A stretch of 43,974 nt of DNA from Bacilli bacterium (GTDB taxonomy: Bacteria; Bacillota_I; Bacilli_A; RF39; UBA660). The position numbers and the translations under genes were made by a program. The stretch is taken from NCBI GenBank assembly GCA_017964405.1, contig JAGCSA010000017.1:1-43974 (forward strand), in the 5' to 3' direction. The number at the start of each line of letters is the position of its first letter. Position 1 is the first letter of the stretch. The notes under the pieces were generated by a model, which was given only the letters and a program-made list of their open reading frames with translations, did not search any database and was not told where the DNA came from. This document shows, piece by piece, positions 7,447 through 16,450 of the stretch.

Positions 7447-8164
7447 TATATTAGGGTATCCTAATTTAAAAATTTATCAGGATTCTCTCTATTTTTCTTT
7501 TTCTTTAGATAGTATTGTTTTAGCTAACTATTCTACGATTCGACATAGAGATCATAAAATCATTGATTTTTGTACGGGAAATGGTGTTATTCCGTTGATT
7601 TTATCTAGAAGATGTGATAAAAGTATTGAAGGCGTTGAAATACAAGAAAAATTATATGATTTAGCTTGTCGTTCTGTTGCTTATAATCAATTAGAAGATC
7701 GTATTCATCTTACTTGTCAGGATGTAAAAGATTTTTCACAAGATCCGAGTCATCTCAATCAATATGATTTGGTTCTTTGCAATCCACCTTATTTTCCTGA
7801 TTTAGAAGAGAGTACGAAGAATTTATCTTATGAGAAAAGAATTGCGAGACATGAAATTCTAATTGATTTAGATACAATTTGTGATTGTGCAAAAAAAGTA
7901 TTAAAAGAACATGGTAATTTTTGTATGATTCATCGAGCTGATCGTTTGATGGATATTCTTTCTGCTTTCCGAAATCATGATTTGGAACCGAAACGTGTGA
8001 AGTTTATTCATGAAAAGATTGATAAAGAATCTTTTTTGGTTCTTGTGGAAGGACAAAGAAAGGGAAGTGTGGGTTTAAAAATAGATAAACCTCTCATTTT
8101 ATATCAAGATGATGGGTCTATGACAGATGAATATCAAAGATTACAAGTGGAAGTGATAAAATGA
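7439..8164 (+). CDS. tRNA1(Val) (adenine-N6)-methyltransferase-like protein (YabB/TrmN6 family)
   Basis: Class I SAM-dependent methyltransferase. Motif I is DFCTGNGVIPL, and the catalytic N-P-P-Y of N6-adenine methylases is N115-P-P-Y-F119. The synteny position matches B. subtilis yabB, whose tRNA target is inferred from homology to E. coli TrmN6. The start is uncertain: ATG 7439 gives MDDILGYPNLKIYQ and overlaps the end of ricT by 8 nt, while ATG 7430 and GTG 7418 are possible. Its stop overlaps the rsmI start (ATGA). Confidence 0.88.
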   Translation: MDDILGYPNLKIYQDSLYFSFSLDSIVLANYSTIRHRDHKIIDFCTGNGVIPLILSRRCDKSIEGVEIQEKLYDLACRSVAYNQLEDRIHLTCQDVKDFSQDPSHLNQYDLVLCNPPYFPDLEESTKNLSYEKRIARHEILIDLDTICDCAKKVLKEHGNFCMIHRADRLMDILSAFRNHDLEPKRVKFIHEKIDKESFLVLVEGQRKGSVGLKIDKPLILYQDDGSMTDEYQRLQVEVIK

Positions 8165-8997
8165 TTCAAAAAAGTTATAATGATTCTCCCAGTTTATATT
8201 TAATTCCAACTCCTATTGGGAATTTGGATGATATTACTGTCCGTTCTTTAAATGTTTTAAAGATGGTTGACGAAGTATTATGTGAAGATACAAGGGATAC
8301 TGGATTATTATTAAGTCATTATGATATTAAGAAGAAATTAGTAAGCTGTCATGAATTTAATGAGAATAAGATGATTGATTACGTTGTTTCTAGACTAAAA
8401 GAGGGTATGAATCTTGGTCTTGTTACGGATCAAGGAACTCCAATTATTAGTGATCCAGGATATATTGTATCTCGTGGAGTCATTGATGCTGGCTATAATG
8501 TTATCAGTCTTCCAGGAGCAACTGCTTTTGTTCCTGCCCTTACTTCTTCTGGATTAGAACCTTCTCCTTTTTTATTTTATGGGTTCTTAAATGCGAAAGA
8601 TAGTAAGCAAATTCAGGAGTTAAATGCTTTAAAGGATTATCCTTTTACCATTATCTTTTATGAAGCTGTTCATCGTATTTCTCATACGTTAGAGAATTTG
8701 TTATCTGTATTTGGAAATCGTTCGATTTGTATTTGTCGTGAATTATCTAAAATTCATGAAGAATATACTCGAGGAACGATTGAAGAGGTTCTCCCTCTTG
8801 TTGATTCTATGAAGGGAGAATTTGTTCTTGTGGTGGAAGGAAATCATGAGAAGTTTAATTATAGTAATTTAGATATTGTGGAACATGTTCAAATGTATTT
8901 AGATGAAATGTCTGAAATGGATGCGATTAAGAAAGTGGCAAAAGAAAGAGATGTTCCCAAATCTGTTATTTATCAAGAGTATCATAATAGGAAGTGA
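8161..8997 (+). CDS. rsmI: 16S rRNA (cytidine-1402-2'-O)-methyltransferase
   Basis: RsmI methylates the ribose of C1402 in the ribosomal P site. The signature LIPTPIGNLDDITVRSL is present at the N-terminus, followed by CEDTRDTGLLL, GTPIISDPG and LPGATAFVPAL, the tetrapyrrole-methylase-type fold. It has 278 residues, normal length. The gene overlaps the previous one by four bases (ATGA), a classic coupling arrangement. The next gene pth starts just beyond its stop. Confidence 0.96.
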   Translation: MIQKSYNDSPSLYLIPTPIGNLDDITVRSLNVLKMVDEVLCEDTRDTGLLLSHYDIKKKLVSCHEFNENKMIDYVVSRLKEGMNLGLVTDQGTPIISDPGYIVSRGVIDAGYNVISLPGATAFVPALTSSGLEPSPFLFYGFLNAKDSKQIQELNALKDYPFTIIFYEAVHRISHTLENLLSVFGNRSICICRELSKIHEEYTRGTIEEVLPLVDSMKGEFVLVVEGNHEKFNYSNLDIVEHVQMYLDEMSEMDAIKKVAKERDVPKSVIYQEYHNRK

Positions 8998-9002
8998 TGT
9001 AT

Positions 9003-9572
9003 ATGAAACTAATTGTAGGTTTAGGAAATCCTGGACGTGAATATGAAAATACAAGACATAATATAGGATATTCTTTTCTAGATGCTTATTTATCTTATAA
9101 GAATATTTCTGATAAATGGGTTTCTAAGTTTGATGGAAAAGTTCTTTCTACTACGATTGATGGAGAAAAAATTTATTTCTTGAAACCAACTACTTTTATG
9201 AATTTATCAGGAAATTCTGTTCGTAAGATTGTTGATTTTTACCAAATTGATCTTTCTGATATTTTAGTTGTTTCTGATGATTTAGACTTAATCCTTGGAA
9301 ATTATAAGTTAAAACTAAATGGTTCTTGTGGAGGACATAATGGTCTTCGTGATATTGAGAATAAATTAGGGACTACAAATTATAAACGTTTAAAGATTGG
9401 TATTTCTAATAATAAAGAATTAGATACTAAAGATTATGTATTAGGAAAATTATCGAAGGAAGAAACAAAAATATTAGAAGATTTATATCAAGAATTGTGT
9501 CCTGTTATAGATGATTATTTTCATCTACCATTTGAGGATTTAATGAGTAAGTATAATCATAAGAATAAATAG
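9003..9572 (+). CDS. pth: Peptidyl-tRNA hydrolase
   Basis: Pth releases peptides from prematurely dissociated peptidyl-tRNA. The start at 9003 gives MKLIVGLGNPGREYENTRHN, the standard N-terminus with the catalytic His in RHNIG; GTG 8994 and ATG 8997 overlap the rsmI stop and would add odd residues. FMNLSG and VSDDLDL are also visible. Length 189 aa is normal. AGGAAGTG upstream serves as Shine-Dalgarno. In Bacillus pth and mfd are also adjacent. Confidence 0.95.
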   Translation: MKLIVGLGNPGREYENTRHNIGYSFLDAYLSYKNISDKWVSKFDGKVLSTTIDGEKIYFLKPTTFMNLSGNSVRKIVDFYQIDLSDILVVSDDLDLILGNYKLKLNGSCGGHNGLRDIENKLGTTNYKRLKIGISNNKELDTKDYVLGKLSKEETKILEDLYQELCPVIDDYFHLPFEDLMSKYNHKNK

Positions 9573-9580
9573 GTGATTTT

Positions 9581-12500
9581 ATGAATTTTTATCATGAACT
9601 CATTCCGTTTGATTTAAAAAAAGACATGGGTCTCTATAATCTGACCGATGAGTTTTTTTGTGTTCTTTTAAAAGCAGCTTTAGAAAAAGAAAAGAAGAAT
9701 CTGTTGGTTGTTGTTGATAGTTTGTTTGATGCGAATAAACTCTATAATTCTTTAATCAATTATGATGAGAATGTCTATTTATTTCCAATGGATGATTTCT
9801 TGACAAGTGAAGCTTTAGCGATTTCTCCTGATCTAATGATTACTCGTTTAGAGACGATTCACTCTTTAATTGATTCAAAACCTTGTATTGTTATTACGAA
9901 TTTAATGGGATATCTACGATATCTTCCTTCTAAAAAAACCTATTTAGATAGAATTATTTCTTTAAAGACAGGAGATATAATTGAACCAAAGGATCTTGTA
10001 GATCAATTGATTTCTCTTGGTTATACGAGAGATACTTTGGTTAATAAAACAGGGGAATTTGGAGTTCGTGGATTTGTCATCGATATCTTTCCGATTGATG
10101 AAGACAATCCGATTCGTATTGAGTTCTTTGATAATGAGATTGAATCTATTCGGGAGTTTGATCCTGATACGCAGAAATCTACTAAGACGATATCTTCCAT
10201 TCAAATCAATCCTTATTTTGAATTTATTACTTCTAAGAGTGTATCAGAGGAACATTTTGGAAAACAAAAATATCTTCCTTTTTATGAAGATGTTGTTAAT
10301 ATTATGGATTATATGGATTCTCCTATTACCTTTTTTAGAGATTATGAACAATTAGAAGTATCTTATAAAGGTATTTTGAATGAGATTTTAACTTATAAGG
10401 ATGAGAAAGATAAAGATTATACTGGAAATTATCTCTTTTCTTTGGATGAATTAAAAGTTGATTTTCCTATTTATTATTCTTCTCTTAATAATTTATCGGA
10501 TTCGAAAAGAAAAGATTCTATTTCCTTTGATTTAAAGGGAATTCCTAGTTTTCAAGAAGATCCTGAAAGAATTAATGATTATCTATTAAAATCCATTCAA
10601 CAAAAAAAGACTGTTATTATTTGTGTGAAGAAATTTCAATTTCGAACTTTATATAAATTTCTAAATGGAAAAGTAGTAGAAACGGATTTTGATCATATTG
10701 AGAAGAATACTATTAATTTGATTGATTGTGGTATGAATCAAGGATTCATTTATCACAATTATGTTGTGATTACGGGAAATGAATTATTTCATACGGTTTC
10801 TAATAAGAAAAAATATCATACGAAGTATAAATATACTTCTGTTATTCACGATATTAATAAATTAAATATTGGGGATTATGTTGTTCATAATGTTCATGGA
10901 ATTGGTATCTATAATGGTATCAAGACTTTAACATTAAATGATATTACGAAAGATTATTTAGAGATTTTATATCAAGGTACGGATAAGATATATATACCGG
11001 TTGAGAAGATTGATCTTATTTCGAAATACTCTGGTAGAGAGGGATATACTCCTAAGATTAATAAATTGGGAGGAGTAGAATGGCAGAAAACAAAGAATCG
11101 TGTTAAGAGTAGAGTCAGTGATATGGCAGATCAATTGATCAAGTTGTATGCTGAAAGAGAAATGAGAAAAGGATTTGCTTTTTCGAAAGACTGTGATTTA
11201 TCTATTGATTTTGAAAAAGATTTTCCATATGATTTAACACCTGATCAAGTTCGAGCTATATCTCAGATTAAAGAGGATATGGAGTCCACTTCTCCTATGG
11301 ATCGATTATTGTGTGGAGATGTTGGTTTTGGAAAGACAGAAGTTGCTTTTGTTGCAGCTTTTAAGGCTATTTTAGATTCAAAACAAGTATTATTCTTATG
11401 TCCTACTACGATTTTATCGAATCAACATTATGAGAATGCATTAGAACGGTTTAAGAATTTTCCTGTATCCATTGGATTATTAAATCGTTTTACAACTACG
11501 AAAGAGACTCATCGTGTACTAGAAGGATTAAAGAATGGTACGATTGATATGGTCATTGGTACCCATCGTTTATTAAGTGATGATGTTCAATTAAAGGATT
11601 TAGGGTTATTGATTATTGATGAGGAACAACGTTTTGGAGTTGCTCATAAGGAGAAGATTAAACAATATAAGACGAATGTAGATGTATTAACTCTTACGGC
11701 TACTCCGATTCCTCGTACTCTTCAAATGTCTTTAGTGGGAATTCGTAGTTTATCATTAATTGATACACCTCCTATTAATCGTTATCCTGTACAAACTTAT
11801 GTGGTAGAAGAAAATAAACAGATCTTAAGAGATGCGATTTATAAGGAATTATCTCGTGATGGACAAGTCTTTATTTTATATAATCGTGTACAATCGATTG
11901 ATGAGTTTTCTAATAAAATTCAGTTAATTGCACCGGATGCGAAGATCGGAATTGCTCATGGGCAAATGAATAAGAATCAATTAGAGTCTACAATTTATGA
12001 TTTTGTCAATCATACTTTTGATATTTTAATTTGTACGACGATTATTGAGACTGGAATTGATATTCCAAATGTTAATACTTTAATTATTATGGATGCAGAT
12101 CATTTTGGATTAAGTCAGTTATATCAAATTCGTGGTCGTGTTGGTAGAAGTGATAAATTTGCTTATGCTTATTTGATGTATCAACCATTTAAATCTTTAA
12201 CAGAAACAGCTGTGAAACGATTGAATGTTATTAAAGAATTTACGGAATTAGGAAGTGGTTTCTCCATTGCGACTCGTGATTTATCGATTCGTGGAGCAGG
12301 AGATATTTTGGGTAGCGAACAAGCTGGATTTATTGATACGATTGGTATGGATTTATACTTAAAAATGTTGAATGATGAGGTAAAAAGAAGAAACCATGAA
12401 GTCATTGAAGAAGAAGAGTTGGAGGAATCTAAACCACTTATTAATGTTACGACTCATATTTCTGATCAATATGTATCTGAAGATGATTTAAAAATTGAAA

Positions 12501-12910
12501 TTCATAAAAAGATTAATTCAATTGATAGTATGGAGACTTTCCAATCTGTTAAGAATGAGTTGGAAGATCGTTTTGGAAAACTATCCGAAGATATTATTAT
12601 TTATATGTATGAGGAATGGTTTGAAAAATTAGCGAAAAAAGTACATGTTGCTTCTGTTCATCAGACAAGAAATTCAATTGAATTATTATTCTATGCAGAT
12701 GCGGTATCAAAATTAGATACAGAACAATTATTTATGGATGCTTTTCATATTACGAATATGTTCCGATTTATTAGTAGGGGTAGTAATTTAGTGATTGTAC
12801 TCGATATTATTAAATTAGATAAACATCCTATTTATTATTTAGTTGATTTATTAAGTAAAGTTTCTGACAATTTAGGAAATTCTATTGACTTGAAAAAAGA
12901 GAGTTGCTAA
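9581..12910 (+). CDS. mfd: Transcription-repair coupling factor Mfd
   Basis: Mfd pushes stalled RNA polymerase off DNA lesions and recruits UvrA. The domain order is complete: UvrB-like N-terminus, the RNA-polymerase-interacting domain (GDYVVHNVHGIGIY), Walker A GDVGFGKT near residue 579, DEEQRFGV, LTATPIPRTLQM, helicase motifs V-VI (RGRVGRSDKFAYAY), the translocation motif around RDLSIRGAGDILG, and a C-terminal TRCF domain. It has 1109 residues. Only 8 nt separates it from pth, with an AGGTGAT ribosome site. Confidence 0.97.
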   Translation: MNFYHELIPFDLKKDMGLYNLTDEFFCVLLKAALEKEKKNLLVVVDSLFDANKLYNSLINYDENVYLFPMDDFLTSEALAISPDLMITRLETIHSLIDSKPCIVITNLMGYLRYLPSKKTYLDRIISLKTGDIIEPKDLVDQLISLGYTRDTLVNKTGEFGVRGFVIDIFPIDEDNPIRIEFFDNEIESIREFDPDTQKSTKTISSIQINPYFEFITSKSVSEEHFGKQKYLPFYEDVVNIMDYMDSPITFFRDYEQLEVSYKGILNEILTYKDEKDKDYTGNYLFSLDELKVDFPIYYSSLNNLSDSKRKDSISFDLKGIPSFQEDPERINDYLLKSIQQKKTVIICVKKFQFRTLYKFLNGKVVETDFDHIEKNTINLIDCGMNQGFIYHNYVVITGNELFHTVSNKKKYHTKYKYTSVIHDINKLNIGDYVVHNVHGIGIYNGIKTLTLNDITKDYLEILYQGTDKIYIPVEKIDLISKYSGREGYTPKINKLGGVEWQKTKNRVKSRVSDMADQLIKLYAEREMRKGFAFSKDCDLSIDFEKDFPYDLTPDQVRAISQIKEDMESTSPMDRLLCGDVGFGKTEVAFVAAFKAILDSKQVLFLCPTTILSNQHYENALERFKNFPVSIGLLNRFTTTKETHRVLEGLKNGTIDMVIGTHRLLSDDVQLKDLGLLIIDEEQRFGVAHKEKIKQYKTNVDVLTLTATPIPRTLQMSLVGIRSLSLIDTPPINRYPVQTYVVEENKQILRDAIYKELSRDGQVFILYNRVQSIDEFSNKIQLIAPDAKIGIAHGQMNKNQLESTIYDFVNHTFDILICTTIIETGIDIPNVNTLIIMDADHFGLSQLYQIRGRVGRSDKFAYAYLMYQPFKSLTETAVKRLNVIKEFTELGSGFSIATRDLSIRGAGDILGSEQAGFIDTIGMDLYLKMLNDEVKRRNHEVIEEEELEESKPLINVTTHISDQYVSEDDLKIEIHKKINSIDSMETFQSVKNELEDRFGKLSEDIIIYMYEEWFEKLAKKVHVASVHQTRNSIELLFYADAVSKLDTEQLFMDAFHITNMFRFISRGSNLVIVLDIIKLDKHPIYYLVDLLSKVSDNLGNSIDLKKESC

Positions 12911-12938
12911 ATTTAAAATACTGGAGGGATTCAATCCA

Positions 12939-13595
12939 ATGGAAGATAAAGAAACGATCAAAAAACAACATGTTGATAATTATCGAAAAGCAGTTTTAGA
13001 TAATATTGAAAATAATACGAATGTATTGGTACACCAAGATATTGTTTCTTTATTACAGAAACCTCCTTTGGATTCTATGGACTTAATTCGTACGAAGTTT
13101 TTGGATCTAGCAAAAAAAAATCAAATTGTATTAAATACAGAAGAATTAAGTTCTCTACTAGATCATTATCGAGAATATTTATTAGAGTGTTGTGAAGAGA
13201 TACAGAATGTTAGAGTAGTAGAGTTAAGTTCTAAGGTTAATAAGACGAAGTTAAAGGGTAATGATACGATTAAGATTAATAAGAAAGATTTTGTTTTGAT
13301 TAATAAGAAAATTAAGAGTATTTTAAAAGATAAGTTGATTAATGGATATGATATTTGTATTTTAAAACAAATTGATAAAGTATTTTTAGATGCGGTTGAT
13401 TCTTCTGTTAAAGAGAGAATTGCATCTGATTTATCTAAATATGTAAAAGGAACTTATCAAAAACAATTATTAGAGAGTATGGAATTAAAGATTATGGTGA
13501 AAGATACCACTCTCATGAATGGAACAAAAGAACAGGGTGAAAGATATTTATTTACATTAGATCATTCTCGTTTATTACATGAAATCGATACTTGA
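12939..13595 (+). CDS. Uncharacterised helical protein downstream of mfd
   Basis: Not recognised. It has 218 residues, mostly charged and predicted helical, with no signal peptide, no membrane segment and no recognisable catalytic motif. It has several Lys-rich stretches in the middle (residues about 85-125). It has a strong Shine-Dalgarno (GGAGGG) and follows mfd by 28 nt with no terminator, so it looks like the last gene of the dnaX-mfd operon. Codon use is like its neighbours. Bacillus carries spoVT after mfd, but this protein shows no AbrB-like start. A role in DNA or RNA metabolism would be guesswork. Confidence 0.8.
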   Translation: MEDKETIKKQHVDNYRKAVLDNIENNTNVLVHQDIVSLLQKPPLDSMDLIRTKFLDLAKKNQIVLNTEELSSLLDHYREYLLECCEEIQNVRVVELSSKVNKTKLKGNDTIKINKKDFVLINKKIKSILKDKLINGYDICILKQIDKVFLDAVDSSVKERIASDLSKYVKGTYQKQLLESMELKIMVKDTTLMNGTKEQGERYLFTLDHSRLLHEIDT

Positions 13596-13635
13596 ATCTT
13601 TCTAATGATTGTGTTATATTATTGGCATATTTGAA

Positions 13636-13859
13636 ATGTTGTGATGAAGAGCGCTTAATTCAGACGTTTATTCGAGAGAGCTTTGATGGTGAAAATAAGC
13701 ATAAACAGAATTAAAGCAGTATGGCTTCTGAACTTCTATATCGATAGGTAGATATAGACGTAGATTGGCGTTAACGATTGAAGTGTGTAATAGAGATTAT
13801 TGCAAAATAAGGTGGTACCGCGGATATTCCGTCCTTATGTTTGTAATAATCTTTTTTTT
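13636..13859 (+). promoter_or_regulatory. T-box riboswitch, Met specifier, controlling metG
   Basis: The T-box sequence AAGGTGGTACCGCG is at 13808-13821. Stem I is supported by GCTTAATTC (13653-13661) pairing with GAATTAAAGC (13708-13717) and by the AGAGAG and GGTG apical elements. The 3' side of the specifier loop reads AGTATGG with the codon ATG at 13721-13723. Uncharged tRNA-Met would stabilise the antiterminator. The competing terminator is AGATTATT (13794-13801) pairing with AATAATCT (13845-13852), then eight T's. Confidence 0.93.
13794..13859 (+). terminator. T-box regulated terminator before metG
   Basis: AGATTATT / AATAATCT extended by CAAA and ATAAGG / CCTTAT, followed by a run of eight T's. 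The T-box sequence lies inside the hairpin, so antiterminator and terminator exclude each other. Confidence 0.88.
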
Positions 13860-13871
13860 GGAGGGATGATT

Positions 13872-15419
13872 ATGAATCAAAAGAAAGAAAAATATTATAT
13901 TAGTACAGCAATTGCTTATACTTCTGGTAAGCCTCATATTGGAAATACATATGAGATTGTTTTAGCAGATGCGATTGCTCGATATAAAAGATTACAAGGA
14001 TATGATGTTTATTTTCAAACTGGTACGGATGAACATGGAGAAAAAATTGAGTTAAAAGCAAAAGATGCAGGCGTTTCTCCTCAAGAGTTTGTAGATGAAA
14101 AAGCAGGAGAGATAAGACGTATCTGGGATATTATGAATACCAGTTATGATCGTTTTGTACGTACGACGGATAAACATCATGAAGAAGTGGTTCAACATAT
14201 CTTTAAGTATATGTATGATAAAGGAGATATTTATCTAGGTAAATATGAAGGATGGTATTGTACTCCTGATGAATCTTTCTGGACAGACTCACAAGTTGTT
14301 AAAAGCGAAGAAGGAAAAATTGTTTGCCCTGATTGTGGAAGAGAAGTTGAAAGAAAAAGCGAAGAGGCTTACTTCTTTAAACTAAGTAAGTATCAAAAAG
14401 AGTTGGAAAAATATATTGAATCTCATCCTGATTTCATCCAACCTGTTTCTCGTAAGAATGAGATGGTTAATAACTTTATTAAACCAGGATTACAGGATTT
14501 ATGTGTTTCTCGTACCTCTTTTAGTTGGGGAATTCCAGTTGATTTTGATCCAAAACATGTTGTTTATGTATGGTTAGATGCTTTGACAAATTATATTACG
14601 AATATTGGATATGATACCGATGGTGGTAATGAAGAATTTAAAGTCAAATGGCCAGCTGATCTACATTTAATTGGAAAAGATATTATTCGTTTTCATACCA
14701 TTTATTGGCCTTGTTTCTTAATGAGTTTAGATATTCCACTACCAAAACAAGTATTTGGACATCCTTGGTTAATTATGAGTGATGGGAAAATGAGTAAATC
14801 TAAAGGAAATGTTATTTATGCTGATGATTTAGTTGTTGAATTTGGGGTAGATGCTGTTCGTTATTATTTCTTACATGAAATACCTTTTGCAAGTGATGGA
14901 GTTTTTACGAAAGATTTATTAATTGAAAGAATTAATGGAGATCTTGCTAATATATTGGGAAATTTAGTTCAAAGAACGATTTCTATGGGAAATAAGTATT
15001 TTGATGGAAAAGTATCTAATAAAAATGTAGAAGACTCTATGGATAAAGATTTTATCGAATCTATTCATAAACTTGAGAGTGTTGTATCTGATAAAATGGA
15101 CCAATTACAAATTAGTGATGCGATTACAGAAATCTTTAATGTATTACGTGCAAGTAATAAGTATATTGATGAGACTACTCCTTGGGTTCTTGCAAAAGAT
15201 GAGAACTTAAAAGATCGATTAGAGACTGTTTTATATAACTTATTAGAGTCTATTCGTGTCTGTGGAGTTTTATTAGAGCCATTCTTACCAGAAACGAGTG
15301 AGAAAATATTTAGTCAAATTCAAACAGAGTGTAAAGAGCTTGATTATGTTGATAATAATCAGTATGAATTGGGTCAACCTAGTCCTTTGTTTATGAGAAT
15401 TGAGGTTCCAAAAGAATAA
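13872..15419 (+). CDS. metG: Methionyl-tRNA synthetase
   Basis: Class I synthetase that charges tRNA-Met. HIGH-type motif H22-I-G-N and K306-M-S-K-S are intact. The zinc knuckle retains C130 and CPDCG, but the second Cys of the usual CxxC is Asp133 (CTPDESFW). The protein has 515 residues and lacks the C-terminal tRNA-binding (Trbp111) domain of Bacillus MetG. The start is the ATG 6 nt after GGAGGG; the open frame extends back into the T-box, which is untranslated. Controlled by the upstream Met T-box and ended by its own terminator. Confidence 0.96.
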   Translation: MNQKKEKYYISTAIAYTSGKPHIGNTYEIVLADAIARYKRLQGYDVYFQTGTDEHGEKIELKAKDAGVSPQEFVDEKAGEIRRIWDIMNTSYDRFVRTTDKHHEEVVQHIFKYMYDKGDIYLGKYEGWYCTPDESFWTDSQVVKSEEGKIVCPDCGREVERKSEEAYFFKLSKYQKELEKYIESHPDFIQPVSRKNEMVNNFIKPGLQDLCVSRTSFSWGIPVDFDPKHVVYVWLDALTNYITNIGYDTDGGNEEFKVKWPADLHLIGKDIIRFHTIYWPCFLMSLDIPLPKQVFGHPWLIMSDGKMSKSKGNVIYADDLVVEFGVDAVRYYFLHEIPFASDGVFTKDLLIERINGDLANILGNLVQRTISMGNKYFDGKVSNKNVEDSMDKDFIESIHKLESVVSDKMDQLQISDAITEIFNVLRASNKYIDETTPWVLAKDENLKDRLETVLYNLLESIRVCGVLLEPFLPETSEKIFSQIQTECKELDYVDNNQYELGQPSPLFMRIEVPKE

Positions 15420-15440
15420 GAGAAATCTTATTCTTTTTTT
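15411..15440 (+). terminator. metG terminator
   Basis: AAAGAATAAG (15411-15420), loop AGAAAT and CTTATTCTTT (15427-15436), then T's. It overlaps the metG stop codon. Confidence 0.9.
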
Positions 15441-15442
15441 TA

Positions 15443-15451
15443 TGTTATAAT
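15443..15451 (+). promoter_or_regulatory. Extended -10 promoter of the WXG-M23 gene
   Basis: TGTTATAAT, a TGn-extended perfect -10, immediately after the metG terminator T run. No good -35 is seen. Confidence 0.6.
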
Positions 15452-15475
15452 AAAAAAGAAAGATAGGGTGATTTG

Positions 15476-16399
15476 ATGGTTAGCGGTGGGACTGTAAGTG
15501 GAGATGCTAGTTCTCTATCGAATGTTTTAGGAGAATACTTATCGGATATAGAGGGGTTATCCTCTACTTGGAAAGGGCCTTCTTATGATAATATTCAAAC
15601 GAAAGCATCTAATTTTGTTTCTGAATATAAAGGATTGATTGTTGGGCAGATGGAATCTTTTGCGAATGCTTGCAATCTTTATTTAGAGTATGTTACTTGT
15701 AAACAAAATTTAGAAATATCGAAAAGTAATTATAATCAAGCTGTTTCCAATCAAGATTCTGCAGCGATGAGTACATATAGTAATTCTATTTCTAACTATA
15801 CTTCTCGTTTGAATACGTTAAAATCTGAGATTCAGAGTGCTTTGGCATCTGCTTCTTCTGTTTCTTTGCAAGCTACTGCTATCAATGCGGATGTTACGGC
15901 AGAAGCTGAAAGTCCTTCTACTAGTGGAGGAGGAGAAAATCCTAATTATATTTATTCTGCAAAGTATCCTGGATATGTATTTCCATTTGAAAAAGGGGTG
16001 AATGCTCCTGTTACTTCTCATGTTGGACGTCGTACTGCTCCTACGGAAGGTGCTAGTACCAATCATCAAGGAACGGATATTGGGGCTGCTAATGGGACAG
16101 AGATTCATGCAATCTATTCTGGTAAAGTTGTTACTTCTGGTAGTTTTGGTGGTTATGGTAACTGTGTTCGGATTCAACAAGATGATGGAAATCTTACTTA
16201 TTATGGACACTGTTCTAAAACAACGGTTCAGGTTGGAGAGAGAGTGGAAGCAGGAGATGTTGTTGGAAATGTTGGTAGTACCGGTGTTTCAACGGGACCT
16301 CATCTCCACTTAGAAATTCGGGCTGCTGATTATGATAGTACGAAGAATCTGATAGATTCTGAAGATATATTTGAAGGTGTTTGGCCAGAGAAGGTATAA
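15476..16399 (+). CDS. WXG100/LXG-like N-terminal domain fused to M23 (LytM) endopeptidase
   Basis: The C-terminal half is an M23 peptidoglycan endopeptidase: zinc ligands H197-Q-G-T-D201 and H276-L-H278, with GNCVRIQQ and YYGHCS strands. The N-terminal 150 residues are helical, Ser-rich and contain W32-K-G34 in SSTWKGPSYDNI, like the turn of WXG100 proteins. A Gly/Ser-rich linker joins the halves. There is no signal peptide although the enzyme must act outside the cell. WXG domains are recognised by type VII secretion, so export by that route is the simplest inference. ATG 15476 follows AGGGTGA. Single-gene unit between terminators. Confidence 0.85.
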   Translation: MVSGGTVSGDASSLSNVLGEYLSDIEGLSSTWKGPSYDNIQTKASNFVSEYKGLIVGQMESFANACNLYLEYVTCKQNLEISKSNYNQAVSNQDSAAMSTYSNSISNYTSRLNTLKSEIQSALASASSVSLQATAINADVTAEAESPSTSGGGENPNYIYSAKYPGYVFPFEKGVNAPVTSHVGRRTAPTEGASTNHQGTDIGAANGTEIHAIYSGKVVTSGSFGGYGNCVRIQQDDGNLTYYGHCSKTTVQVGERVEAGDVVGNVGSTGVSTGPHLHLEIRAADYDSTKNLIDSEDIFEGVWPEKV

Positions 16400-16420
16400 T
16401 GATTGTGAACCTTCTTTTTC
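16389..16420 (+). terminator. Terminator after the WXG-M23 gene
   Basis: AGAAGGT (16389-16395) pairs with ACCTTCT (16409-16415), followed by TTTTC. It overlaps the stop codon. A -10 TATAAT at 16426-16431 follows and would start transcription almost at the tatD ribosome site. Confidence 0.8.
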
Positions 16421-16450
16421 TTATGTATAATGTTTTTGGGAGGCGATAGA

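Noticed and set aside
10017-10355. Second frame within mfd
   Set aside because: Lies wholly inside mfd in another frame, with a hydrophobic low-complexity product typical of frame-shifted AT-rich DNA.
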